Assembly: GCF_018919215.1 (NCBI RefSeq)
Contig: NZ_JAHLQK010000002.1
Location: forward strand, 434,001-498,000
Length of the DNA stretch: 64,000 nucleotides
From: Alkaliphilus flagellatus
GTDB lineage: Bacteria; Bacillota; Clostridia; Peptostreptococcales; Natronincolaceae
Direction: 5' to 3'
Part shown: in pieces, positions 18,288 through 26,159 of the stretch
Layout: each line of letters starts with the position of its first letter
Position numbering within the stretch: the first letter of the stretch is position 1
Position numbers and translations under genes: made by a program
The notes under the pieces: generated by a model
What the model was told of the DNA's origin: nothing
The model's database searches: none
The model's input: only the letters and a program-made list of their open reading frames with translations

Positions 18288-18326
18288 TAAAATGACTGTA
18301 ATTATATTTTACAGTCATTTTATTTT
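18288..18326 (+). terminator. Terminator after SDR gene
   Basis: TAAAATGACTGTA and TACAGTCATTTTA form a 13-bp stem followed by TTTTT. Confidence 0.88.
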
Positions 18327-18380
18327 TCGTTTAATAGTTATATTATTAACAAAAATAAAAAAATGAAAAAATATTTTATT

Positions 18381-18398
18381 AGTATCTGTATAGATACT
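18381..18398 (+). promoter_or_regulatory. Possible sigma-54 enhancer site
   Basis: AGTATCT-N4-AGATACT is a clean inverted repeat 88 bp upstream of the -24 element at 18486, at the distance expected for an enhancer-binding activator. The assignment rests on position and symmetry only. Confidence 0.4.
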
Positions 18399-18485
18399 AT
18401 TTAGCAATAGAGCTAAGTAAGTAGGTATTAATCAGATAAATGCTACAAAAATATATTTAAGAAAAATATGAGGTTACTATAAAGT

Positions 18486-18501
18486 TGGTATAATAATTGC
18501 A
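18486..18501 (+). promoter_or_regulatory. Sigma-54 promoter of hydratase operon
   Basis: TGGTATAATAATTGCA keeps the GG and GC dinucleotides at the correct spacing and lies 38 bp upstream of the hydratase start. Confidence 0.78.
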
Positions 18502-18538
18502 GTAAATATTGTTAAATAAAAAACAAGGAGGTTTTATA

Positions 18539-18955
18539 ATGGTAGGGAAAAAAATTAGCGAATTAAAAATCGGAGATAAAGCTTTTTTTCAAAAAACTAT
18601 TACTGAGACAGATGTATATTTATATGCTGGAATTACTGGTGATTTAAATCCAGCACATATCAATGAAGTAGCGGCAAAGGACAGCTTGTTTAAAGGAAGA
18701 ATCGCTCATGGCATGCTAACAGCCGGTTTAATATCTGCTGTATTGGGAATGCAGCTACCTGGACCAGGAACAATTTATATGGGTCAAGAATTAAAGTTTT
18801 TAGCTCCAGTAAGATTTAATGATACAATTCTAGCCACTGTAGAAGTAATAGAAATTAATATTGAAAAAAATAGAGTTAAATTAAGTACTACATGTACAAA
18901 TCAAGAAGGTGTAGATGTTCTATCCGGCGTTGCAACAGTGATGCCACCTAAGTAA
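18539..18955 (+). CDS. (R)-specific enoyl-CoA hydratase, MaoC/PhaJ-like
   Basis: A 138-residue single hot-dog-fold protein with the hydratase-2 motif: ITGDLNPAHIN, giving the catalytic Asp and His, then GRIAHGMLTAGLIS and PGTIYMGQELKFLAPV. The family hydrates crotonyl-CoA to (R)-3-hydroxyacyl-CoA and the reverse. ATG 18539 follows AAGGAGG; the frame extends upstream without a better start. It is the first gene behind a sigma-54 promoter and is followed by acyl-CoA dehydrogenase and EtfBA, so it probably feeds crotonyl-CoA to the dehydrogenase. It seems to replace crotonase in this cluster. Confidence 0.9.
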   Translation: MVGKKISELKIGDKAFFQKTITETDVYLYAGITGDLNPAHINEVAAKDSLFKGRIAHGMLTAGLISAVLGMQLPGPGTIYMGQELKFLAPVRFNDTILATVEVIEINIEKNRVKLSTTCTNQEGVDVLSGVATVMPPK

Positions 18956-18991
18956 ACAAAGATTCAGTAAATATGGAATGGAGGAGTAGTG

Positions 18992-20131
18992 ATGAACTTT
19001 AGCTTATTAAAGGAGCATTTAATGCTTAAAAAGTTATATCAAGAGTTTGCCCAAAAGGAAGTAGAGCCATTTGCAGAAGAAGTAGATGAAAAAGAAGAGT
19101 TTCCTGTTGAAACAGTAAAAAAGCTAGTCCGTTATGGATTTATGGGAATACCTTTTCCAAAGGAATATGGTGGATCTGGTGGAGATAATATTGCATACGC
19201 TATGGCTGTAGAGGAACTTTCTAAGGTATGTGCAACTACTGGGGTTATTGTGTCTGCCCATACATCTCTATGTGCAGCACCTATATATGAATTTGGTACA
19301 AAGGAGCAGAAAGACAAATATTTATATCCTTTAGCATCAGGAGAAAAATTAGGAGCTTTTGGATTAACAGAGCCTAATGCAGGCACCGATGCATCTGCTC
19401 AGCAAACAACTGCTATATTAGATGGAGATTGTTATATTTTAAATGGAAGTAAAATTTTTATTACGAATGCAGGATACGCAGATATTTATATTATTATGGC
19501 TATGACTGATAAGTCTCAAGGAACAAGAGGTATTTCAGCATTTATTGTTGATGCAGATACACCTGGATTTAGTGTGGGCAAAAAAGAATCCAAGCTTGGT
19601 ATTAAAGGATCATCCACCTGTGAATTGATATTTGAAAACTGTAGAATCCCTAAAGAGAATCTTTTAGGAAAAGAAGGAAAGGGATTTGGTATTGCAATGA
19701 AGACCTTGGATGGAGGAAGAATTGGAATAGCAGCTCAAGCCTTAGGAATCGCACAGGGGGCTTTAGATCAAACAATTGCCTATGTAAAGGAAAGAAGGCA
19801 GTTTGGAAAACCTATTTCTTACTTCCAAAATACTCAATTTCAATTAGCAGAGATGGGAACGAAAGTTGAAGCAGCTAGGCTTTTGGTATATAAAGCAGCT
19901 TATTTAAAGCAAGAGGGATTAACTTACTCAAATGAAGCTGCAATGGCAAAGCTTTTTGCTTCAGAAACAGCCATGGAAGTAACTGTAAAAGCAGTTCAGT
20001 TGCATGGAGGCTATGGATATACAAGAGAATATTCTGTAGAGAGAATGATGAGAGATGCCAAAATTACAGAAATATACGAGGGTACATCAGAGGTTCAAAA
20101 AATGGTAATCTCTGCACAATTGCTTAAGTAG
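18992..20131 (+). CDS. Acyl-CoA (butyryl-CoA) dehydrogenase
   Basis: 379 residues, the usual length for short-chain acyl-CoA dehydrogenases. Visible features are FGLTEPNAGTDASAQQTTA and FITNAG for FAD binding, the SKLGIKGSSTCELIFENCR segment, and the catalytic glutamate in EIYEGTSEVQKM near the C-terminus. It reduces crotonyl-CoA to butyryl-CoA. In anaerobes this reaction with EtfAB can be coupled to ferredoxin reduction by flavin-based bifurcation. ATG 18992 follows GGAGGAG. It is followed by etfB after 13 nt. Substrate chain length is inferred from the C4 context. Confidence 0.92.
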   Translation: MNFSLLKEHLMLKKLYQEFAQKEVEPFAEEVDEKEEFPVETVKKLVRYGFMGIPFPKEYGGSGGDNIAYAMAVEELSKVCATTGVIVSAHTSLCAAPIYEFGTKEQKDKYLYPLASGEKLGAFGLTEPNAGTDASAQQTTAILDGDCYILNGSKIFITNAGYADIYIIMAMTDKSQGTRGISAFIVDADTPGFSVGKKESKLGIKGSSTCELIFENCRIPKENLLGKEGKGFGIAMKTLDGGRIGIAAQALGIAQGALDQTIAYVKERRQFGKPISYFQNTQFQLAEMGTKVEAARLLVYKAAYLKQEGLTYSNEAAMAKLFASETAMEVTVKAVQLHGGYGYTREYSVERMMRDAKITEIYEGTSEVQKMVISAQLLK

Positions 20132-20144
20132 AGGAGGAAATAAC

Positions 20145-20927
20145 GTGAAAATTATTGTTTGTATAAAACAAGTTCCGGATACAACTGAAGTAAAATTAGA
20201 TCCAAAAACAGGGACATTAATTCGTGATGGAGTACCTAGTATTATTAATCCAGATGACAAAAGTGGTTTAGAAGCAGCACTAAGGATTAAAGATGAAATA
20301 GGAGCTCATGTAACAGTTATAACAATGGGGCCACCACAAGCAGAGGTAGCTATTAGGGAAGCATTTGCTATGGGTGCAGATCGAGGTATTTTATTAACAG
20401 ATCGTGCTTTTTCAGGAGCGGACACTTGGGCTACATCTAGCACCTTAGCCGCAGCTATTCGAGAGCTAGAATACGATTTAGTTATTGCGGGAAGACAGGC
20501 TATAGATGGAGATACTGCACAAGTAGGACCGCAAATAGCAGAGCATTTAAATTTACCTCAGGTAAGCTATGTGGAAGATTTAAAATTAGATGGAGATAAA
20601 ATAATATTAAAAAGGGTTTTTGAAGACGGATACCATATGGTAAGAGTAAAAACACCTTGTTTAATTACAACGATAAAAGAGATGAATGAAGCAAGATATA
20701 TGAGTATTGGCGGAATTTATGATGCTTATAACAATAAAGAAGTTGAAGTATGGAATTTAAGTAATATCAATGTGAATATAGGAGATATTGGGCTGAAGGG
20801 TTCGCCTACAAAGGTAAAAAAATCCTTTACTAAGGGAGCAAAGACAGCAGGCAAGATTTTTGTAGTGGATGCAAAGGAAGCAGCAGAAATTATAGTAGAT
20901 AAATTAAAGGAAAAATATATTATATAG
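20145..20927 (+). CDS. etfB: Electron transfer flavoprotein beta subunit
   Basis: The 260-residue protein starts KIIVCIKQVPDTTEVKLDP, typical of EtfB, and carries AGRQAIDGDTAQVGPQIAEH in the AMP/FAD-binding part. It pairs with EtfA encoded 14 nt downstream, and the two shuttle electrons to or from the acyl-CoA dehydrogenase just upstream. The DGDTAQVGPQ region is shared by bifurcating clostridial EtfBs, which would let crotonyl-CoA reduction by NADH also reduce ferredoxin; that is inferred. Strong RBS GAGGAGG. Confidence 0.95.
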   Translation: MKIIVCIKQVPDTTEVKLDPKTGTLIRDGVPSIINPDDKSGLEAALRIKDEIGAHVTVITMGPPQAEVAIREAFAMGADRGILLTDRAFSGADTWATSSTLAAAIRELEYDLVIAGRQAIDGDTAQVGPQIAEHLNLPQVSYVEDLKLDGDKIILKRVFEDGYHMVRVKTPCLITTIKEMNEARYMSIGGIYDAYNNKEVEVWNLSNINVNIGDIGLKGSPTKVKKSFTKGAKTAGKIFVVDAKEAAEIIVDKLKEKYII

Positions 20928-20941
20928 TTAGGAGGAAGAAT

Positions 20942-21943
20942 ATGAGCTCTTTAGGCTATAAAGGAATTTGGGTATTTGCAGAACAAAGAGATGGAGAAAT
21001 ACGAAATGTATCATTGGAGTTATTAGGAAAGGGTAGAGAACTTGCAGACGAATTAAAAACTGAATTGACAGCAATATTAGTAGGTGAAGGAATAGGAGAT
21101 GCATCTAAGGAATTATTATATTATGGTGCGGACAAAGTAATTGTAGCAGATCACCCTATGTTAAATCTATATGTAACAGAGCCTTATACGAAGGTAATGT
21201 GTGAGGCAATTAAGTTATATAACCCAGAGATTATATTAATTGGTGCTACAGCCATAGGTAGAGATTTAGCGCCAAGGATATCAGCTAGAATACACACTGG
21301 TTTAACCGCAGATTGCACAAGCTTAGAAATTGAAGAGGAAACAAAAAATCTCCTAATGACAAGACCAGCATTTGGAGGCAATATTATGGCCACTATCATT
21401 TGTCCAGAGCATAGACCGCAAATGTCAACAGTAAGACCTGGAGTTATGGTTAAAAGAACTAGGGATGAAGGAAGAAACGGAGAAATTATAGAACTTAAAC
21501 CAGCCCTAAATGAAGATGATATGAATGTTGAGATAATAGAGGTAGTTAAAGAATCAAAGAAAAAAGTAAAGATTGAGGAAGCTAATGTACTAGTATCTGG
21601 TGGAAGAGGATTAGGCAAAAAAGAAAGCTTTGAACCATTAGAAAAATTAGCCAAAGAATTAGGTGGTTTAGTATCTGGTTCTAGAGCAGTTGTTGATGCA
21701 GGGTGGATAGAAAGAGAATATCAGGTAGGGCAAACTGGAAAAACTGTAAGACCAGACCTTTATATAGCTTGTGGTATTTCGGGCGCAATCCAGCACGTAA
21801 CAGGTATGGAAGAATCTGAATTAATAATAGCTATTAATAAAAATGCGGATGCTCCTATATTTGAGTTGGCAGATGTTGGAATTGTAGGAGATGTTAATAA
21901 AGTGATTCCGGCATTAATAGATGCTTTAAAAAATTCTAAATAA
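20942..21943 (+). CDS. etfA: Electron transfer flavoprotein alpha subunit
   Basis: 333 residues. The C-terminal FAD-binding domain is clear: VSGGRGLGKKE, GSRAVVDAGW, QVGQTGKTVRPDLYIACGIS, GAIQHVTGM and INKNADAPIFELADVGIVGD. There is no N-terminal ferredoxin extension, unlike some EtfA proteins of caffeoyl-CoA or lactate systems. It forms the heterodimer with EtfB and ends the hydratase-dehydrogenase operon. No convincing terminator is attached; two REP-like sequences begin only 10 bp after the stop and may act as the 3' structure of the transcript. Confidence 0.95.
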   Translation: MSSLGYKGIWVFAEQRDGEIRNVSLELLGKGRELADELKTELTAILVGEGIGDASKELLYYGADKVIVADHPMLNLYVTEPYTKVMCEAIKLYNPEIILIGATAIGRDLAPRISARIHTGLTADCTSLEIEEETKNLLMTRPAFGGNIMATIICPEHRPQMSTVRPGVMVKRTRDEGRNGEIIELKPALNEDDMNVEIIEVVKESKKKVKIEEANVLVSGGRGLGKKESFEPLEKLAKELGGLVSGSRAVVDAGWIEREYQVGQTGKTVRPDLYIACGISGAIQHVTGMEESELIIAINKNADAPIFELADVGIVGDVNKVIPALIDALKNSK

Positions 21944-21952
21944 TAAATGTAA

Positions 21953-22006
21953 AGACAGAGGGACGTTTCTATTGTGTGAAAAAGAGAGGGAACTTTAATC
22001 GTCTTG
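21953..22006 (+). repeat. Degenerate REP-like copies downstream of etfA
   Basis: AGACAGAGGGACGTTTCTAT, then TGTGT, differs at only a few positions from the element at 9444. A second, more decayed copy (AGAGAGGGAACTTTAATCGT, then CTT) follows immediately. These are dispersed copies of the repeat family associated with the RAYT at 9508. Confidence 0.7.
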
Positions 22007-22025
22007 ATAGAATAAAAGATAAAGG

Positions 22026-22070
22026 GGCTGTCTCAAAATAGATAACTTGTCTAGGACTGAGACAGTCTCA
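22026..22070. repeat. Inverted repeat at the intron-side boundary
   Basis: GCTGTCTCA and TGAGACAGT form a 9-bp inverted repeat between the REP copies and the intron remnant. It resembles an insertion-sequence end or a terminator of the etf operon. Confidence 0.45.
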
Positions 22071-22079
22071 TGGTTGAAA

Positions 22080-23583
22080 CAAGATTTATCATGAGAAGTC
22101 AGCAGAGGTCATAGTACTAGAGCAGTCATAAATGCTTTGGGAAGGACTGAACAATAGGAGGTCTTAGAAACTTGAAGAATTCGAGAGATATACAAAGATT
22201 GCAGAAAACTTCATATGAAGACTGGTCATGGCAGGTAGGAATGGAATTCCAAGAAACCATGGGAGTGCATAGTATTCCTACGGCATTCGAAAGTGGAAGA
22301 GACGATGGAAAATTATACGCCGATAGGCTCCTTGAGAAAATATTGGACAGAGATAATCTAAAACTTGCTTTTAAGAGAGTTAAAGCCAATAAGGGAAGTC
22401 ATGGAGTAGATGGAATGAAGGTGGATGAACTTCCACAATTTCTAAAACAAAATGTCCGAACACTCAAGGAAAGTATATCGGAGGAGACATATCGTCCCAA
22501 GCCGGTTAGGCGGGTAGAAATACCAAAGCCTGATGGGGGAATAAGACTACTTGGTATTCCAACGGTAGTTGATAGAATGATTCAACAGGCAATTGCACAA
22601 ATCTTAAGCCCGATACTTGAAAAAACCTTTTCAGAGAATAGCTATGGATTCAGACCTAAAAAAAAGCAAAACAAGCAATCAACAAAGCAAAAGAATATAT
22701 GGGGCATTGATATAAATGGGTTGTAGACATAGACCTTGCAAAATATTTCGATACCGTAAATCATGATAAGCTCATGGCATTAGTCGCCAGAGAAATCAAA
22801 GATAAAAGGGTATTAAAGCTCATCAGACTATTTCTACAAAGTGGAGTGATGATAAACGGAGTATACATAGATACGGAAGGAGGATGTCCTCAAGGGGGAC
22901 CCTTAAGTCCGTTGCTTAGTAATATCATGCTCACAGAATTTGACAGAGAGCTTGAAAAGCGGGGGTATAAATTCTGCCGCTACGCGGATGATTGTAATAT
23001 CTTCGTCAAAAGTGCAGTGGATAGACCATGGAGAAGGAAATTTCTAGGGTTTACCTTCTATCAATTTTACGGAAAGATAGGGATAAAAGTACATCAAAAA
23101 TCCATAAACAAGTTCAAGAACAAAATAAAAGAAATCACCTCAAGAAGCAGTGGGAAAAGCATGAAATATAGAATGGAAAAGCTAAAACAGTGCGTAATTG
23201 GGTGGATTAACTACTTTAGAATAGCAGACATAAGCAAGCTAACAAGAAAACTTGATGAATGGACGAGACGAAGGATTAGAATGTGCTTTTGGAAGCAATG
23301 GAAAAAGATTAAAACCAAGCATGATAACCTAGTAAGACTTGGAACCAGTGAACCAAAAGCATGGGAATACGCCAATACAAGGAAATGCTACTGGAGAATC
23401 TTCAATAGCCCTATTCTTAAAGCAACTCTTACAAACACTTATCTCGAAAGCATAGGATATACAAGTATTCATAAAAGATATAAACAAGTACATTAGTTCC
23501 TGTTGAACCGCCGTATACCGAACGGTACGTACGGTGGTGTGAGAGGTCGGTAGATAAAATAATTATCTACCTCCTACTCGATT
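22080..23583 (+). mobile_element. Group II intron, 5'-truncated and decayed
   Basis: The 3' end is recognisable: a domain V hairpin (CCGTATACCGAACGGTACG region at about 23505-23540) followed by a domain VI-like hairpin (TAGATAA/TTATCTA) and the end CTACTCGATT. The sequence GTCAGCAGAGGTCATAGTAC at 22098 is typical of the stretch just before the maturase frame. Only about 90 bp precede it, so ribozyme domains I-III are absent. The element therefore cannot splice as it stands. The left boundary is approximate. Confidence 0.75.
22172..23496 (+). pseudogene. ltrA: Group II intron reverse transcriptase/maturase
   Basis: The N-terminal part (GSHGVDGMKVDELPQFL, IPKPDGGIRLLGIPTVVDRM, SYGFRPKK) ends at a stop near 22726 after a frameshift around 22660-22690. 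The rest continues in another frame with DIDLAKYFDTVNHDKL, the RT active site FCRYADDCNIF and the group II maturase domain (WRRKFLGFTF, WINYFRIADISK). In addition, about 30 residues expected between the YADD strand and SAVDRPW are deleted in frame. Two independent lesions show it is dead. Confidence 0.9.
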
Positions 23584-23587
23584 GAAT

Positions 23588-24343
23588 CTATTTAATAAAG
23601 GAGGACGAAACAACATCTTTCAAAACACTACTTGGAATTTCAAACTCTATTATGCCAGATGAATAAGGGGCTATATCATATTGTCCAAAATATATAAATA
23701 ATTTTCCATCTTTAATAAAGAAAGATTGATCATCACTAATACCACTAAACAGTTCTACTTCATCTGGGAAAAACTTATCTGGATTTTCTTTTATTTGTTT
23801 TTGTATCTCTTCATTAATTACCTTTTTATAGTTACTTCCTTCTTTAAAGAAGTCTCCTAAGGCAATTTCTTTACCAGTTGTTAAGTCGAAGTTGTATAGA
23901 ACTTTGACGCTCATACCATGAGCACCACCGGTGTATTGATAATTTAAAGTTGTTACGCTTATTAGATTATTATTTGCTGTATGAACTTCGTAATTTATTA
24001 GTAATTCATATTTACGAAGCTCTATATTGGATTTTTTGGCATCTTTAAAATCATTTTCAGCCATTTGTGACATTTCTTCTTTTATTTTTAATGCGTCTTC
24101 TTCAATAATTGTGTTTATTTCATCTAAAATCTCTTTATTATTATCATTAGAGAATACAGGAAGTTTAATACTACTTTCTAATGCTTCATTATCATCAGAT
24201 ATTGATTTGGTTTCTACTTCTAATTTTCGCACTATATTTTGCTGTGTATTATTATTGGTTGATAGTGTTATTCCATTTGCACAACCTGCAGTTATTGAAG
24301 TAATCAACATAAGCATTACAGGGATAAAAAACTTTCTTTTCAT
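23588..24343 (-). CDS. DUF3298/PdaC-type lipoprotein
   Basis: About 251 residues with a lipoprotein signal: KRKFFIPVMLMLITSITAGC, the lipidated Cys near residue 20. After a low-complexity linker the protein follows the DUF4163-DUF3298 pattern found in RsiV and PdaC: VHTANNNLISVTTLNYQYTGGAHG, then LTTGKEIALGDFF, and FFIKDGKLFIYFGQYDIAPYSSG at the end. The family sits outside the membrane; RsiV binds lysozyme, but most members are uncharacterised. No sigma factor gene is adjacent, so an anti-sigma role is unlikely. ATG 24343 follows GGAGAG. The group II intron remnant ends only a few bases after the stop codon. Confidence 0.85.
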   Translation of the reverse strand: MKRKFFIPVMLMLITSITAGCANGITLSTNNNTQQNIVRKLEVETKSISDDNEALESSIKLPVFSNDNNKEILDEINTIIEEDALKIKEEMSQMAENDFKDAKKSNIELRKYELLINYEVHTANNNLISVTTLNYQYTGGAHGMSVKVLYNFDLTTGKEIALGDFFKEGSNYKKVINEEIQKQIKENPDKFFPDEVELFSGISDDQSFFIKDGKLFIYFGQYDIAPYSSGIIEFEIPSSVLKDVVSSSFIK

Positions 24344-24463
24344 AAATATCTCTCCTATCAAATTATATTTAACATTTTAAAGCATAATAAGACTTAATAC
24401 CTAAAGTTTTATGGTATGTATTAGTTTTGTTATCTGTATTTTAATATTATACTTTTTGCTTTA

Positions 24464-24846
24464 ATGCAAGAGCGACTAAACGCATTAGGATACAGAGATC
24501 AATATGGCAGACGATTGCTCGAAGATGGAAAGTTTGGTAAAAATACTGAAGCAGCAGTAAATATTTTCAAAGATGAGAATGGACTATGGAACTATGGAGA
24601 ATATATGGTAGCATATTAGGAGAAATAAGTTATAGTTTCTGCGAAGATTTCTCAGATGGAATGGGTGAAATTCAGCTCGATACCTACGGACTATGGAGAT
24701 ATATAGATTCCACAGGAAAGGTAGTTGTTGGTCCCAAATTTGAGTTTGCATATCAATTTAACAATGGAATTGCAGAGGTATGGCAAAATGGTAAACTTGG
24801 GTATATAAATAAATCAGGTAAGTTTATTTGGAAACCAACATACTAG
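24464..24846 (+). pseudogene. Peptidoglycan-binding/WG-repeat protein remnant
   Basis: A first frame (24464-24619) reads QERLNALGYRDQYGRRLLED then GKFGKNTEAAVNIFKDENGL, the core of a type 1 peptidoglycan-binding domain. An overlapping frame (24586-24846) reads WG-repeat units such as GLWRYIDSTGKVVVGPKFEF and KLGYINKSGKFIWKPTY. Neither has a ribosome site. The short length and frame change indicate the tail of a larger secreted protein whose 5' part has been lost. Confidence 0.6.
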
Positions 24847-24951
24847 AATAAATTTTGAAGTCTAGGTGTAATGGGTGACAAGTTTCTTCTGTGAAAAAGC
24901 ATTAGGGTTTTAACTATGAATATGTAATATTATAGTAATTCACAATGAAGA

Positions 24952-24988
24952 AATGATTCTTTTAACACAATGTGCTAAAAGAATCATT
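24952..24988 (-). terminator. Terminator after cyclase gene
   Basis: AATGATTCTTTTA and TAAAAGAATCATT are perfect 13-bp arms downstream of the minus-strand cyclase stop. The run of T on the minus side is weak. Confidence 0.7.
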
Positions 24989-25002
24989 CCTTGTTTTGTA
25001 AT

Positions 25003-25695
25003 TTACTCCTCCACTAATGCCACAGCCCGAATAGGGGATCCAGAGCCATCACGGATTTTAAGAGGTAACCCAAAATATAAAAATCTTTTATTTACCAGCT
25101 TATCAAGATTACATAGGTTTTCTGTATTTGTAATGTCGTACTCTCCACATACTAAATGTCCAGAAAAGTCTAGATCATCTGGATGATCTATGGCTGGAGC
25201 ATCCACTCCGATATTTACAACACCCTTTTCTGCAAGCCACTTTGCAGCGTTATAACTAAGTCCTGTATATGTGGTTTGCCACTTATCTGTACCAAAATTC
25301 CTATCATAATGACCTGTGTATAGAAGGATAATATCCCCACGCTCCAGTCTTTGTCCAGATTTAGAGAGGGCAGTTTCTAAATCATTAGGTTCGATTTTCC
25401 TTATAGGTGGTATGTGGGATAAGTCTATACATATGGCACTTCCCCAAAAATACTCTAGAGGCATTTTGTCTATAGTAGCACCAGAGGGTTTATACTCCCA
25501 CACAGCATCACAGTGGGTTCCGCCATGCTCGCTAATAAGCAGGTTTCGTGCGGAGAAACCTAATTTTTTACTTCCTGTGGCCTCCATGTTTTCTTTATGG
25601 GTCATATTAGTCATTATAAAAGTTGGTTGATGCATTGGAAAAACTGACATTCCTTGAAAAATCTCCTGAGACAAATCAATTAAACGTAAAGCCAT
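25003..25695 (-). CDS. Cyclase-family metal-dependent hydrolase
   Basis: This 230-residue protein belongs to the cyclase/kynurenine formamidase fold (PF04199). The metal motif reads EHGGTHCDAVWEY (H-x-G-T-H-x-D), and GVDAPAIDHPD is the family's second signature. Members hydrolyse amides, including the cyclic amide of isatin. The gene is divergent from the formiminotransferase cluster, so it probably belongs to the same purine pathway. Opening of 4-imidazolone to formiminoglycine is my preferred role (inference). ATG 25695 follows AAAGGAG; an in-frame ATG at 25740 lacks such a site. A truncated near-copy lies at 4268. Confidence 0.85.
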   Translation of the reverse strand: MALRLIDLSQEIFQGMSVFPMHQPTFIMTNMTHKENMEATGSKKLGFSARNLLISEHGGTHCDAVWEYKPSGATIDKMPLEYFWGSAICIDLSHIPPIRKIEPNDLETALSKSGQRLERGDIILLYTGHYDRNFGTDKWQTTYTGLSYNAAKWLAEKGVVNIGVDAPAIDHPDDLDFSGHLVCGEYDITNTENLCNLDKLVNKRFLYFGLPLKIRDGSGSPIRAVALVEE

Positions 25696-25837
25696 TTTTA
25701 TTGCTCCTTTCTTATTATAGGTTGTTTGTAATTTCATCATATACCTAAAAATCTTAACATATTATTTATATGAAGTATTTGTTTACTAAAATTACTTCTA
25801 AGCCTAGAAAGGAATAATTAAGATTGAGTGAGTTGTA

Positions 25838-25863
25838 TATACAATACCACTTAATTTAATATA
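25838..25863. repeat. Direct repeat, copy 1
   Basis: TATACAATACC, then ACTTAATTTAATATA, nearly matches the copy at 25997. The pair flanks the middle of the divergent promoter region and could be binding sites of a regulator. Confidence 0.5.
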
Positions 25864-25996
25864 ATCCTTCTTTTATTTTATCTCATAGTATCTTAGTAAT
25901 TTTAAAAAAATTCATAGATTAATATTGAAAATTAAAGGGTTATAGTAGAGGCAATAAAGCCTATGCTTAAGTATTTAAAAATATAATCGTAGATTT

Positions 25997-26023
25997 TATA
26001 CAAAAACCACTTAATTTAACATA
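25997..26023. repeat. Direct repeat, copy 2
   Basis: TATACAAAAACC, then ACTTAATTTAACATA, differs from copy 1 by one extra base and two substitutions. The copies start 159 bp apart in the same orientation. Confidence 0.5.
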
Positions 26024-26159
26024 TTGATTTAATGGATTATTTGTAAAAAGACTCCAAAGGATAAAAAAAAATTTTATTGAAATTGTTGGTAATATTTTAA
26101 AAAATTTAAAATTTATTAAATATTGAAAAATAAATAAATATATACAAGGAGGTTTTGAA

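Larger units (their letters stand above)
25696..26159. promoter_or_regulatory. Divergent control region of cyclase and BMC cluster
   Basis: About 460 bp of very AT-rich DNA separate the divergent start codons. No riboswitch is recognisable, and no -24/-12 element is seen. The most distinct feature is a long imperfect direct repeat, listed separately. GGAGGT upstream of 26160 is the formiminotransferase ribosome site. Confidence 0.6.

Noticed and set aside
22026-22070. End of an insertion sequence
   Set aside because: The GCTGTCTCA inverted repeat is short, no transposase is linked and no matching far end was found; kept only as a repeat.
25696-26159. Purine or tetrahydrofolate riboswitch before the BMC cluster
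   Set aside because: No conserved purine-riboswitch core (TATA...GTTTCTAC type loops) or THF-riboswitch motif can be found; only AT-rich DNA with a direct repeat.
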